DNA of 64,000 bases from Conus ventricosus (Eukaryota; Mollusca; Gastropoda; Neogastropoda; Conidae). Below, piece after piece: positions 1-11,333 of this stretch. The stretch covers positions 30,965,497-31,029,496 of the forward strand of contig CM031616.1 in assembly GCA_018398815.1 (NCBI GenBank). The letters are read 5' to 3'. The notes below the pieces were generated by a model. It searched no databases. It saw only the letters and a program-made list of their open reading frames with translations, and was not told where the DNA came from. The stretch's first letter is position 1. Every line of letters begins with the position of its first letter. The translations under genes were made by a program, and so were the position numbers.

Positions 1-1490
1 ATCGTTTGTGCTTGTTTTAAAGCATTCGAAAAAACAAAATGTTTATCTTGATGAGGATTGTAAATGTTAAGTAAGCGTATAGCTATGAGTGGTGCAGATA
101 GTTTAAGAATTTTTCCATCAATCCCGTCAATGCTACGAGTTGCTGTCTGATTTAATTGCATGGCGCAATACATATAGTTGACTCGATATTCTTTACTTGG
201 CAGTATTTATGTACTGTTTGTAGATCGTTATTTTTTTATGCAACACTTTCATCATTTGATTGCTATAGGCGAATTGGTTGTTCAGTTCACTAGCAGAAAG
301 ATCTTTGATCAAGACTGATACAGGGTCAGCAGTTTTGAAAGTTAGTCAGTGTCAGATGATTACCATCTTTCTTATCATTAATTAGGTCCAAAAGCATTTC
401 CTTTCTGCTCATAACAGAGAGGTCACATTTTTGCTGCACTTTGTGTATACTTCACACAGCCATTTTTAACAGATTATCCCTTTGATATATGGCGTTCTGT
501 GGGGTTGTTTTTTTTTCTTCTTTTTGTTTTGTTTTGTTTGTTGGCGGCAGGGTGAATTCATGTAATGTTTTACTCTGTATTTTTCAAGAGGGACGTGATT
601 ATTGTCTGCATCGAAGAACATATTATACCATACCTCTAAAACCGGATTCCAATCCGTATAGTTATATACTTCATTTAGAGGCGAATCCAATAGATCAAAC
701 AGAATATTTTCAGTATCAGATCGAAAGAAGTTCCTAAATATGATCGTTCTATTATTCAACTTGGGAATTTTGACACCTTTTTCAAAACAAATTCATATAA
801 ACAGATAAGAAAATGATCACTGCCGCCATAGACAGGAGCAGCTGATTCTAAGAGTGGTTCCAATTGGTAACGTATATATGACCTTTTTCTTTCTTTCTTT
901 CTGCGTGCGCAGACTGGTACTCCTGAGGACAGTCCCTGTATAGACAGTTAGTGGAGTTTTGTGTGTATGACCGGTTTTTTTTTATCCCGCCATTAAGGCA
1001 GCCATGCCCCATCTTCGGGGAAGGTGCATGCTATGTGTAACGTGCCATCCATACCAACGGCCAAACTGGCCTTCTCTTCCGAAAGTGGTGATGGGATTTT
1101 ACGTGTGTGCAAGATGTTATGCGTGCGCTCACACACGGAACCTCGGTTTATAGTCTCATTCGAAGGACTGTATGGGAAATGGAGTCAGAACCAATGTTAA
1201 CTCCGAGGGGTGTATATGACCAATCAGTGTTTTGAATGAATCAGGTACACGGACAGGTATTTTCATAAAATGCATTGGACCAAGTGATTCTAAAGTTTGG
1301 ATCCAATGGTTATCTGCTTGGAATAAATCAATATTGAAATTGCCTAACGTTGTAACATCTTTGTTTTTATCATACCCATTTTCCGTCATGGATGTGAAGC
1401 GGTCCGTCCAAATGACAGTTTCAGCGGGATTTCCGTATAGTGAACGAAGCAAAATTGATTTGGAATGTTTCAGTTGAACTTCAATCCAGA
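1..1490 (-). mobile_element. Degraded non-LTR retrotransposon (LINE) ORF2: endonuclease and start of RT
   Basis: Seen: minus-strand translation gives conserved-looking pieces in the order expected for a LINE ORF2. At 1,490-1,220 there is an endonuclease-like stretch with the core GNFNIDLFQ, the family's usual GDFNxDL signature. At about 760-560 the endonuclease C-terminal linker appears (DLLDSPLNEVYNYTDWNPVL, then KYRVKHYMNSP). At 460-1 comes a linker and the beginning of the reverse transcriptase (IDGIDGKILKLSAPLIAIRL). Frames change several times, so it is a dead copy. A SINE at 884-1,209 splits it, and a microsatellite follows upstream of the endonuclease. The element continues beyond the left edge of the window. 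The match to the jockey/CR1/L2-like superfamily is inferred from general family knowledge; the exact clade is not determined. Confidence 0.8.
884..1209 (-). mobile_element. 5'-truncated tRNA-derived SINE inserted in the LINE
   Basis: This matches the SINE at 11,334-11,737 over most of its length, including the core around GGCCAAACTGGCC. The 3' tail (TTTC repeat on the plus strand) lies at 884-902, so the SINE reads on the minus strand. It stops inside the body, before the tRNA-like head, so it is 5'-truncated. It is flanked by a 12-bp target-site duplication, GTATATATGACC (872-883) and GTGTATATGACC (1,210-1,221), with one mismatch. The flanks rejoin the LINE endonuclease reading, which confirms the order of insertion. 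Confidence 0.9.
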
Positions 1491-1519
1491 TAATTTCCAC
1501 GCAATGTTGTTCTAAATAG

Positions 1520-1598
<79 letters not shown>

Positions 1599-1744
1599 GA
1601 GAGAGAGAGAGAGAGAAAGAGAGGAGAGAGACAGACAGACAGACAGACAGACAAATCGAGACAGAGAGATATTGCCAGATAGACAGAGACCGAGATGGAG
1701 AAACAGAGAGAAGGAGAGAAAGAGAGACGGAGACAGAAACGGAG

Positions 1745-1810
<66 letters not shown>

Positions 1811-1863
1811 CGGACAGACAGACGGACAGACAGACGGACAGACAGAGACAGATAGACAGAGAG
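1520..1863. repeat. Compound GA / GACA microsatellite
   Basis: About 340 bp of nearly uninterrupted purine repeat: (GA)n blocks separated by (GACA)n and (GACG)-type blocks. The long open frames across it on both strands encode only Ser/Leu or Arg/Glu repeats and are artefacts of the repeat. It adjoins the 5' side of the endonuclease fragment of the LINE. Confidence 0.97.
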
Positions 1864-1875
1864 GTCACTGAGCAT

Positions 1876-4140
1876 TCAGGAAATGACGGAAACACACAAA
1901 ATAACGCATTAGATTATGTATATTTTACGTCTGCTTATCATTCAATAACAACTACAGCAGTAACACACAGCAGAAATGAAAGTCAATATAATCTATACAA
2001 ACTGGCATAGTCTTGACATTCCCTTATCAGGATCCATTTTCAACATGATGTGCTGCATGAAAAATGAAACAAGGGACCCAATGGTGAACCTCCGTTTCCA
2101 TCACTTTATGGCAGCTCCATAAAGCCCTTCCTTGATTAAAAGAGTTTTTAGATCGCGAACCTGGTCGGTCTAAGTCAAAATTTCGGTGATCTTATTTTCG
2201 TTCTTAATTACTCAGTCTTTCAATTTGTGATCGGGGATCGGTGATATCGCAACTCTTGGCAATGTTGATTCGTGAGGTTTGCAAATCTTGCCAGTGCTAG
2301 GTGTGCAAGATATAAAAAAAAGTCGCTTAACAAGTTTTGGGAACAATTAATTTTGGGTTCAGAAAAAGGGAAGTAACTATATAGAAAACTCTCCTATGAT
2401 GGAAATCAGTTTCTGACAGTTCTCCTGTGTTGGAAGGAAATTATTTTTTGTTGGGTTGAATGACCTAAATTTGCATCCTTAGTTTTTTATGATAACGCTT
2501 TCATTCGATATGACCGAAAGATTCAAGTTCTCAATACTTTGAAAGTAAACTGCAGACCACCGAGGTTGCTTAAATCAATTTTACATCACAGGTTTACAAA
2601 AAGTTCAATGTTTCAATTCAAACGGTATTAAGGCCACTTTAAGTAGCAAAAGCCCACGTGAACGGTTACTTGGTATAGATAACAGTCATATAATTAAAAT
2701 GTGGGTCACGCATCCCGTTTACATGAAGTGCCCTTTACGGCTGATGTGTTTCCTAGTGTTGAATGGTGATTTCATTTTTTTTCCATTACAGTGTTAACTA
2801 ATTGTATGACACGAAACGGTCCGGTCAATGTGTGCATTTTACATTCACAAGTGGCGCTGTTTGGTTGGATATCAATTAACTTGGTGTTTGGACCGCATTT
2901 TAGATAATAACCCGACATATTGGTCATCATAAACACAAGGTGTTTGCATTTTCATACAGTATTTCAAGATGTAGGTAGTGGTTGAAATGCCTAAACATTT
3001 TGTGCAACGATAATCAAACGAATTATAGGAGATGTAAAAACAATAACACATCTTCATGAAGAAAACATAGTTTTGTATAAACACTCACATAAAAGCCCAA
3101 ACTTCACAATTATACATATCTTTCCCTTATTGCAAAAGTTGTAAACGCCTCCCTCCCCCACCCCACCCCCAATGGGATAAAAGAAAAAGCAAACATCAAA
3201 GACTATTTATTTCTGAGGCTAACACTAAGTTAAAATCAGAAGAACACAATTGTCAGAAAGAATAAAACATTCTAATGAATTTTATGGCAATGAACTTTGA
3301 TATGTCACAGAATATATGTACCATTATTTTATCTGGATGTGGTATAAAACGGGCACAACGTAAATTTCTGATCGTTCTGTCCATAACTCGACATCCGTAA
3401 CATGAAAAAAATGAGTAGTCTAAAAGCAGAATACAAAATGAAAAGGTACTGACAAAAAATATGCCTTGAAAACTTCATATTCTGACTTAAACTCTATTTT
3501 GGAACTAAGGTATTTACTGTGACTTCAGAGACAAATGTTTGAATGAATCTTGATTAATATTCTTTTAGTTCTGTGATCAACTCATAAGAAGAAAATAGTC
3601 ATTTGACTGAAATGATGGTTTAACAATGAATGTGTCGATAACTTCAGCACAAAAAAGGGGAAAAAAGGAAAAGAAAAGAGAAACATCCAACCCAACCAAA
3701 CCAAAAACAAAAACCATCACCATAAGGTACATAATTTCACACCCAAATCTGGAAAGATTGCATAATTGATGGGAACATAAACCCCCTCCCCTTCCAAATG
3801 CTATCCATGCTGTAAAAACCCAATCCTATTGAAATATTCATGGTAAAATAATAGCTAAAGAATTAGGGGCTATTGCGCGAAGGTGTGAACTATTTTCTTT
3901 TTCTTAGAATTAATGTATAGTACTGGCCTAACCTACAGATTGCTAAATAATAACATATGGAAAAAATGCGATCTACACTCGCTCATATTCTACAGTAAGA
4001 AGTTTGAACTTTTTTTTTCAAACGCTGTTTTTATTTTATTATTTTTTTTTTTTTTAACGTGTCAGTTTCAGCTTTATGTTGTCACACGAAACCACCTAGG
4101 GCCATTTCAGAGCGGTCACCACATGTTAAATTAAAAAAAA
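1876..4140. other. Intergenic, AT-rich, no gene seen
   Basis: Stops are frequent in all frames and no recognisable domain was found. Short poly-A and poly-T runs are present (e.g. 4,010-4,055). Open frames of 60-75 codons here are the length expected by chance. Confidence 0.7.
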
Positions 4141-4157
4141 ATGTTCGGCCCAAACCT

Positions 4158-4484
4158 CCCCCCCCCCCCCCCCCCCCCACCAACCCCTACTCCCCTCCTC
4201 CTGCCATCGTACCCAAAGAAAAGGAACAAACACAACCGAACCATGTAGAAACTTCAACATCAGTTTAGAAGGTAACAGCCAACTTATTAACCTCCTTGAG
4301 GTGGGGAAAAAAATGCGGTCGTGCCAAGAGAGCCGGTGTAACAGCCCATTCTTACCCCCCCCCCCCCCCGGAAACTTACCCCGGGGTAAGTCTGGACTAG
4401 CCTGCTTTTACCCCCGGGGTCATTCCAGGACTAGCTAGAACTTACCCCCCCCCCCCCTAGTTGGAAAATGACCCCCCCCCCCCA
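4158..4484. repeat. Poly-C tracts and a perfect CCCCGGGG palindrome
   Basis: Four runs of about 11-23 C lie near 4,158-4,180, 4,355-4,369, 4,446-4,457 and 4,471-4,482. Between them short units of the form CTTACCCC recur. At 4,374-4,391 there is a perfect 18-bp palindrome, ACTTACCCCGGGGTAAGT. The G-rich strand could form quadruplexes. Tract lengths are likely to be inaccurate in the assembly. Confidence 0.8.
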
Positions 4485-4955
4485 GTCATCTACATTGTAC
4501 AAGGTACACAGGCACTCAGTAGACACTAATTAGCTGTAAAAATAGTTAAAATCTTTGATATACATTAAAGTGACCAATGGTCAGTGACACTGACCACTGG
4601 TTGTCTGCATTGCACAAGGTATACAAACACTCATGAGACACTGATTAACTGTAAAATGTCGAAATATCTGATCTACGTCATAGTGACCAATGGTCAGTGG
4701 CACTGACCACCAGTCGTCTCCCATTGTACAAGGTACACAGGTGCTCAGGAGACTATAATTAGCTGTGGAATAGTCAAAATCTCCCATTTACGTCATATGA
4801 CCAGTAGTCAGTGGCACTGACCAAAAGTAATCTACATTATACAAGGTACACAAGCACTCGGGAAACACTAATTAGCTGTTTAAATAGTTAAAATCCCCGA
4901 TTTACGTCATAATGACCAGTGGTCAGTAGCACTGACCACTAGTCATCTGCATCGT
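4485..4955. repeat. Tandem repeat, ~115-bp unit, about four copies
   Basis: The unit starts with a stretch like ATTGTACAAGGTACACAGG and ends with GACCANTGGTCAGTGNCACTGACC. Unit starts are near 4,485, 4,599, 4,714, 4,829 and 4,943 (partial). Units differ by scattered substitutions, so the array is not recent. Each unit has an internal dyad around TGGTCAGTG...CACTGACCA that could fold. Confidence 0.92.
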
Positions 4956-4964
4956 AAAATTATT

Positions 4965-5200
4965 TCTTTTATCGCTTTCTCTGCCATTCATTTTGGTGCC
5001 TCCTTCTTCTCTTCCTTCTCCTCCTTTTTTCTCCTTCTCCTTTTCCTTCATGGCCTTCTCCTCTTCCTTCTCCTCTTTGTCCTTTTCGTTTTTTTTTCCC
5101 TCCTTGTTCATCAACACTCCTTTACTTCTCTCATCCTCTTCCTTACCCTTCCTTTCTTTCTTCTTTTGATTTAGAAATTTGTGGGGTTTACACAGTTCAG
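4965..5200. repeat. Pyrimidine-rich tract (CTT/CCT)
   Basis: About 230 bp dominated by TTC, TCC and CTT triplets on the plus strand. The minus-strand frame across it encodes a Lys/Glu-rich low-complexity peptide. I do not call it as a gene. Confidence 0.8.
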
Positions 5201-5245
5201 AACATGTCATATCATTTCAACATCACCTTCCCTTTTTTTTTCTCA

Positions 5246-5600
5246 CTCATGATACACAACATCTCATTCTCACTCATAATGCATAACATCTCGTTCTCAC
5301 TCATGATACACAACATCTCATTCTCACTCATAATGCATAACATCTCGTTCTCACTCATGATACACAACATCTCATTCTCACTCATAATGCATAACATCTC
5401 GTTCTCACTCATGATACACAACATCTCATTCTCACTCATAATGCATAACAACTCGTTCTCACTCATGATACACAACATCTCATTCTCACTCATAATGCAT
5501 AATATCTCATTCTCACTCATAATGCATAACATGTTGTTCTCAGTCATGATACATAACATATCATTCTCACTCATAATGCATAATATCTCATTCTCACTTT
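5246..5600. repeat. Minisatellite, 27-bp unit in 54-bp pairs, open on both strands
   Basis: About 13 copies of a 27-bp unit alternate in two versions (CTCACTCATGATACACAAC... and CTCACTCATAATGCATAAC...), giving a 54-bp higher-order period. Because 27 is a multiple of three, the array stays open in both directions. The plus frame (5,204-5,665) repeats HNISFSLIM, and the minus frame (5,212-5,574) repeats MSENEMLCI. No start context, signal peptide or neighbouring exon supports translation. Units near 5,500-5,600 are more divergent, as at many array edges. Confidence 0.9.
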
Positions 5601-5919
5601 TTTTTTTTTTAAATTTAAGATCACGTCAACTTTTTTTCACACTCGCCATGCAGTCTGTATGCTGAGTCGCAGTGCTAATGATGGATGTTCACTCATTGGC
5701 TTTAATGTTTGTGCGTTTGATACAATAATGTCTGGGTTTGTTGGTGACCTGATGTATGGTGCGCTGACACAATCATTCTGTAATATTATTTAAGCGATAA
5801 TGTAAGACATGAATGAATATTACAGTCCTAAACAATGTACGGCGTCTGAGTATAATTCACACGCCATTATTTATTTTGTCGGTTATCACCCCCGTAAAGA
5901 TCCGTCACGACAAAAGTTT

Positions 5920-6125
5920 ACAAGCACCAGCCACTGTGCAGTGGTTAGCGTCGCGAACTCCCGGCTGAGAGGTCGTGGGTTCGATTCCTGTCATCAGAAC
6001 CATTTATTGGTGGGATTTTTCTGCCCCGACCGGCTCTTACGCAAAACTGAGTTTGCTATGGGCTCGACGGGGGAGACTGGGACCACACAGTCGTTTCACC
6101 CCCTGCGCCTCTGAGAGTTTTGCTC
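5920..6125 (+). mobile_element. tRNA-derived SINE, second family
   Basis: Contains RNA polymerase III promoter boxes: an A-box-like GTGCAGTGGTTAGCG near 5,936-5,950 and a B box GGTTCGATTCC at 5,978-5,988, spaced as in a tRNA gene. A conserved-looking body follows (GGGGGAGACTGGGACCAC). The tRNA part does not fold well enough to be called a functional tRNA, and this family differs from the SINE at 11.3 kb. The 3' boundary and target duplication were not resolved. Confidence 0.65.
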
Positions 6126-6870
6126 ATTTTCCTGACCAACATTCTAAGCGTCTGTATCTCTTTGGCCTGCTTGAAGCTGGGATATATTACGAAAGTAAGC
6201 GTAGAGTACAACCCTGTCATAAGTCTCAGACTAAAATGAAGTCCGCAGTATCATTTTCATCATCGTCATCTTCATGGATCAGCATTAAAAAAAGTGTCAA
6301 CTTATGTGTATCATCATGCTCTGTTCTTATGGTGATCTCCATTTTGATGACCTCTCCATGCCCGTGCCCTCCGTTTGGTAATGTCGGGGTCACCAGCATC
6401 GGCAAACCCATGGCTCCGCAGCTAAGCAGTTATTGTGATCACTACAGTGTTTCATGAGTTGCATCCTGCGTATGTTGGAGGCACCACTGAACACTATTAA
6501 TGTGACTCTATCATGATGAAAAATATATTACAAATTTGTTTACAAACACGTCAAACGATGGAAGACAAAACCGAAATTCATCCATACGATTTATGTTGTT
6601 TATAGCCTAGTCGACTGCAGGGGGCATATCAGTGTTTTGAAGAAAAACAAACGCAGCAGCAGCAGCAGCAACAACAATAACAAGAAAGCAAAACAAAAGG
6701 CACAAAATATCAAACAACTAAAACAAACACGTTTGTATTTGAGAGGACAAAGCTATACAGTACCGGATCACAGCAAGTCGCCACAAGTTGAGTGACATCA
6801 CAGCCGGAATCTATTACTGTGACAGAAAAATAACTGTTAATAATGGAACATTGATAGAGAAATACCACAA
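6126..6870. other. Intergenic, no gene seen
   Basis: Unremarkable sequence containing a short (CAG)n tract followed by CAA repeats near 6,653-6,680. The 160-codon open frame that reaches 6,457 is a read-through of the SINE and is not supported. Confidence 0.6.
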
Positions 6871-6885
6871 TTAGCGTATGTGTAT

Positions 6886-6934
6886 GTGCGGATGCGCGTG
6901 CGCGCGCGTGTGTGCGCGCGGGCGCGCGCGTGTG
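6886..6934. repeat. Alternating CG/TG tract, potential Z-DNA
   Basis: About 45 bp of almost strictly alternating purine-pyrimidine, mostly GCGC and GTGT, in otherwise AT-rich DNA. Such tracts favour the left-handed Z form, and CpG density is locally extreme. Confidence 0.75.
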
Positions 6935-7237
6935 TCCGAGCTCATTGTGTTCTTAAACTGTGGTAGAAGACTGGCACTAGTCAGAATCATGTCAAAATAC
7001 AGACACATACCTATCTGTTGGCAAACACCCAGTGCACTCAAATCACCGATGGAAAATACATCAATAAACAGATGAGTTAACAAATGTAAACTAACCATGC
7101 AGAGGTTAGAGGAATCAAAATGGAATCATTCTAATGTCACCAGCCAACTTAAAGTGTAAATACATAAAATTAGACTGGAGGGTTAGGAAGGAAATTCTTT
7201 TGGGAATCACCTTAAAGTATATACCGTGATTGATTTC

Positions 7238-7242
7238 ACACA

Positions 7243-7281
<39 letters not shown>
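7238..7281. repeat. (CA)n microsatellite
   Basis: A CA dinucleotide repeat with one interruption. Confidence 0.95.
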
Positions 7282-7283
<2 letters not shown>

Positions 7284-7463
7284 ACCATAATGCATCATGT
7301 ATAAAGGAATGTACTGACACAAGCTAAGGCGCCCACAGGAACATCAAAATGCCTGCCAACATAATCTATGCTGACAGTGCATGCGTATGCGTGTGCCTGC
7401 TTATGTGCACGCTCATTGGTGTGTATGTGTGTCTGCATGAGCGTATGTATTTGTAGACAAGCG

Positions 7464-7465
<2 letters not shown>

Positions 7466-7527
<62 letters not shown>

Positions 7528-7532
7528 AGACA

Positions 7533-7570
<38 letters not shown>
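7466..7570. repeat. (GA)n microsatellite
   Basis: A GA repeat grading into GACAGA units at its right end. It lies just past the 3' end of the LINE ORF1 at 7,625-8,552 and may have interrupted that element. Confidence 0.95.
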
Positions 7571-7573
<3 letters not shown>

Positions 7574-7624
7574 ATCTATTTGTCCATCTGTACGTAAGGT
7601 TTTATGGATTTTTTTTTAAAGGAT

Positions 7625-8552
7625 TCATTTTGATTGTATCTGTTGATTAAGATCAGTACCTACTGTCAGTCGCGTGGTGACACCATTCTTCAGCTTAGCG
7701 ATCAGTTTTCCGTTGGTTGACCAGGCTGACATTATCGCAGAATGGTTGGCTGCTTGCTTTAAAAGTTTATAGTTCGCCATGGTCAAGTCCTCGTTGACTG
7801 ATATGCCAGTTTGTTTAAGTTTCTTTCTGTTGTGTATAACTTCAGATTTTTTTTTGCCTGGAGAAAAAACGAAGAAGAATGGGTCTTGGTTTGCTGTGGT
7901 CCCCGTCCACCGTCGTTCCCCTCGGTCTCCCTGCACGGTGAGCGATCTCAATGTCCTCAGAACGCACAGACACACCCATTTTCTGGGTAAAAACGTCCAC
8001 ACATTTCTGAATGCAGTCTGTCACCGTCTCCGTTCCAGGCCGCTGTCCCTCTTTGATCCCGTGCACCCTCACGTTCCACAAACGACCGTGCTGCTCCATG
8101 TCGTTCTGGGCTACCGTCAGGTCTCGATTCTCCATCTTGGCTGTTTCCAGTTGGGTGCGCAGCGACGTGTTGTCCCTCTTCAGCTCTTTCACATCTTCCA
8201 CCAGCCGGTCCTTATCTTGCTGAAGTTGAAATAGTGTCCCCTCCAAAATGTCCACCCTACGAGTCAAAGTGTCCGAGATTTTGGATATCTCTTCTCTGAG
8301 CGCTTGAATGTCATCCTTCATACACACGAACGCTAACTTTTCCTTTATACATTCTAAGTTTGTTTTCAGTTCCTCCATGTCTAAACTGCAGTCTGGGCTC
8401 AGCTCTGTTTTCTGTTTTTTCGTTTCCTTCTTCTTGCTATCAGGAGGGTAGAATTCTGTTGGACTAGCACAGCTATCTGAGGACGTAGAGGACGGCTTAC
8501 GCTTGTAAATATTCACTTTAGTTGTAAAATATTTTGAAATCGATGAACTCAT
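7625..8552 (-). pseudogene. LINE ORF1 (nucleic-acid-binding, coiled coil + RRM), one frameshift
   Basis: ORF1 proteins of L1-like non-LTR retrotransposons coat the element RNA and act as chaperones. Seen: the start Met at 8,552 opens a 236-residue frame. It has a Lys/Ser-rich head, a long heptad-type coiled coil (roughly residues 60-145, rich in Leu/Glu/Lys), then an RRM-like stretch with NVRVHGIKEG near residue 160 and IEIAHRAGRPRG near residue 200, typical of the family. Near 7,846-7,855 a homopolymer run shifts the frame. The expected C-terminal domain continues in another frame to 7,625 (VIHNRKKLKQTGISVNED, then LAKLKNG-like residues). Apart from this shift the ORF1 looks complete at about 310 residues. 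No ORF2 follows: a GA microsatellite and unrelated sequence come next. Confidence 0.8.
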
Positions 8553-8559
8553 GCTAGTC

Positions 8560-9130
8560 CAAATAATAACACAGGCAGTATTAAAATCCCGTATTAATGC
8601 CCAGTGCGCTTCGCGAAATATTCATCTTGAAACTTCTCATCAAAACAAATCACAGTAACACCAAATGGCAGACTTGAGGAAAAAAAATGCACACAAGCCA
8701 GTCATCAAATCAAGTTTCAAAAACACCGCCACATATCTCCGTCACAAATCAGTCACAGAAGCACATTCACTCCAAGGCTTGCTGCACTGGCTACATCCCA
8801 AATCGAAACTTGGTCAGTTCTCTCTTAATGTATCTATTCATTTTCAATTCAATATAAGGTTCTTTCAGATGAGTAGCTTTAAACAGCCTGTACCAAGAAC
8901 ATTTATCGCTTGTTTATGTGTGATCATGCCAGTCCTGTCATCTACAATCAATGATTCTTTGCACAAAAGATGTCAGAAAAACCTGATATATTTTGAACAC
9001 CCTGACTATCCCAAACAAACGAAAATCCACAACAATTTGAACAGTAACCCATGTCTTCTTACCATTGGAATCTAAAATAATAACATTTTGTACGCTTTAA
9101 AAGGCAATCTGTCTTCATTCTTTCTTGTCA
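8560..9130. other. Sequence between two LINE pieces; 136-codon plus-strand frame of unknown meaning
   Basis: A plus-strand frame at 8,665-9,075 (136 codons) shows no domain, repeat or signal I recognise. It lies just upstream of the minus-strand ORF1 and may be 5' UTR of that retroelement. I do not call it a gene. Confidence 0.4.
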
Positions 9131-9133
9131 GTT

Positions 9134-9390
9134 TCAGCCAGTATTTGATACATTTAACATTTGAATTGAGGTAATTGGGTATCTATCTAGTTGGCCATAA
9201 ACAAGATCATCTGTCGTTCGAATGTCGACATTAAGAAAGCGTTTCAATGCAAACAAATGTACTTTTTCTATTTCCGTAGCTTTCTCAAAAGCCCATATTT
9301 CTGCACCGTACTGTAACATTGGCTGAATCCGAGTCAAATAGTTTACTAAACACACTAAAAGCATTGCAGCCTAGTTTATACAGACTATGA
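9134..9390 (-). mobile_element. LINE reverse transcriptase C-terminal fragment
   Basis: The minus-strand translation contains PMLQYGAEIWAFEKATEIEK followed by VHLFALKRFLNVDIRT and DLVYGQLDRYP. This arrangement is typical of the conserved region after the RT core in many mollusc and fish non-LTR retrotransposons. Only about 75 residues remain and both ends are lost, so it is a dead fragment. Confidence 0.75.
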
Positions 9391-10292
9391 AATAAGAGAA
9401 TAAGTGCTTTCTTTCCTTGAATATTTATAAGTAAAAGAAGAAAAACAAAAAGAAAACCAGCGGTGATTGTAAACGAATTAGAACAATGCCACTTTATGAT
9501 TTTGATATGTTACAACTGAAACAACTTCAGAAATGACTGTTTCATGATGCTGTGATTCTAGGACATTGATGGGGTACGTTCAAACTGTTGGTCTGTTTGG
9601 ACAGAAAATGTCCTTCCCTATTGCCCCAGTTCTATATATCTGCTCAGCAGTACGTTTGCTTTCAAAAGAAGTTATGATATGAACAATATTTTCACTTTGT
9701 ATCTTCTCAGAGTGTCCTTCACGTTTACTTAAAAGGTAACGAAAGAAATGGTCCTTTCATGTCTTATCTCCTCTAAGAATGTCCTTTAATGACACTGGTG
9801 CTAAAAGGCTTATTCTGAAAGAAAGCTCTTACAGATTCAACAATTCCTTTTCGGAGTGAGTTTGATTTGCAAATGTCTTTTTTGTGTCAGCATGCCTTTT
9901 AACCATTTTGGTTTGATACTGACTGCATTTCAGTCAGGCTCTGGTTATAGAAATGAATCAACATTTTTAAAAAAAGCTAGATTAGGCATCATCAGATTTT
10001 CCCATAAGCGTGTGTCTACGCTCAACTTCTTGACACGATTTTAGCTCAGAGGATGTTAAGCTGCCTAGAACAAATGTAATTTTAGTGTCCTTATATTGTA
10101 ACTTTATTTTTGGTGAAAATTGAAAATTAATGAACAAAATACATGTGAAACCTGCCATGTCCACACAACTGGCTGACAGAAACGTCATCATTACCTATTC
10201 ATTCTAATCGTGGTGACAAACCCATTGTCGACATGACAAACTATTTCATACTAATACTCTACGAAATCGGTTGTGTGCATAACAGTCCCGAC
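9391..10292. other. Intergenic, no gene seen
   Basis: AT-rich, with stops in all frames and only short chance frames of 60-70 codons. Confidence 0.6.
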
Positions 10293-10696
10293 TGGGCACA
10301 ACGTTAGACAATAAGCTCACTTTCAATACACACACCAGGTCCACATACAAAAAAAAAGCCAAACCAGAATGCATTTCCTACACAAATTGAGGAATCTGCA
10401 TGTCCAGCCAAAAATACTTAAAATATTTTACAGGAGTTTTATTGAGTCTGTTTTGACTTTTTCATGCATTTGCTGGTATGGAAATCTTAGTCTGAAAAAC
10501 CAGCAAACTCTTGGATAGCGTTGTGAACATCTGTGGTAAGATTGTTGGTGAGAGACAGGAGAGTATGAGTGAGTTGTATGAAAGGCGTGCGGTGAACAAG
10601 GCTCGTGCGATTGTTGGTGGCAGTGGGCACACGCTTGCGCGACAGTATGAGCTCCTTCCATCAGGCAGACGATTTCGTGTCCAAGAGCTAAGCTGA
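10293..10696 (+). mobile_element. LINE reverse transcriptase C-terminal fragment, plus strand
   Basis: Plus-strand frames show GTTLDNKLTFNTHTRS near 10,295, then a final open stretch with LLDSVVNICGKIVGERQ and QYELLPSGRRFRV before a stop at 10,694-10,696. This pattern is typical of the C-terminus of fish and invertebrate LINE ORF2. The middle is shifted in frame at least once. It belongs to a different family from the fragments at 1-1,490 and 9.1 kb. Confidence 0.75.
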
Positions 10697-10799
10697 TGCG
10701 TACAAAAAAAGAGCTTTGTGTTCAAATCTATTGCGTTTTTAAACAAACACAGCAGGTAAGAAGAAGGGATGGTGGATCACCTGTGATATAATAAGTATG

Positions 10800-10857
10800 T
10801 GCGCGTGTGTGTATGTCTGTGAGCAAGCGGGAAAGTATAGATGCTGGAGTGTGTGTG

Positions 10858-10920
<63 letters not shown>
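10800..10920. repeat. (GT)n microsatellite
   Basis: A GT dinucleotide repeat, pure from about 10,851 to 10,920, with an interrupted left shoulder. Confidence 0.95.
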
Positions 10921-10922
<2 letters not shown>

Positions 10923-11001
10923 GGTGTGCATGCCCTGGAGCAGTGAGGAATAGAAATGTCTGGAATATGTCTTATCTTAATGATTGAAAAAAGAAAGATA
11001 A

Positions 11002-11005
<4 letters not shown>

Positions 11006-11074
<69 letters not shown>
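11006..11074. repeat. (CT)n microsatellite
   Basis: About 68 bp of pure CT repeat. Confidence 0.97.
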
Positions 11075-11075
<1 letters not shown>

Positions 11076-11189
11076 GCATTCGGCCACGCATGTATGTATA
11101 TATAATTATGTGTGGCTGAGTGCATGTTTTATTTGCACTACCAAAGTAGGAGAAAGAATGAAATTCCCATTTTTGTGATACACGCATGT

Positions 11190-11195
11190 TTTATT
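11190..11195 (-). terminator. Polyadenylation signal of the Ig-like gene
   Basis: AATAAA on the minus strand, 3' of the Ig-like coding region. It follows a plausible AT-rich 3' UTR (11,196-11,321), interrupted from the coding part only by the SINE. This placement supports the minus-strand gene. Confidence 0.55.
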
Positions 11196-11333
11196 GTTTG
11201 AAAGTAATTTTAATTTTCAGTGTCATGTTTGTAACTATAAATATGTACGTCTTAACTTTTAGGGCAGCGGTCACGAATGTAATTTCTCTTTTAACAAGAG
11301 ATAATAAAGTTTTCTGATTCTCATTCTGTTTCT

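Noticed and set aside
466..759. A stand-alone 97-codon gene on the minus strand
   Set aside because: It is the endonuclease-to-RT linker of the LINE that spans 1-1,490.
1156..1895. Long Ser/Leu-rich open frames (239 and 127 codons) on the minus strand
   Set aside because: They are translations of the GA/GACA microsatellite; only the part from 1,220 to 1,490 is LINE sequence.
5809..6457. Overlapping 101- and 160-codon plus-strand frames
   Set aside because: They run through a tRNA-derived SINE and change frame relative to each other; no domain or start context.
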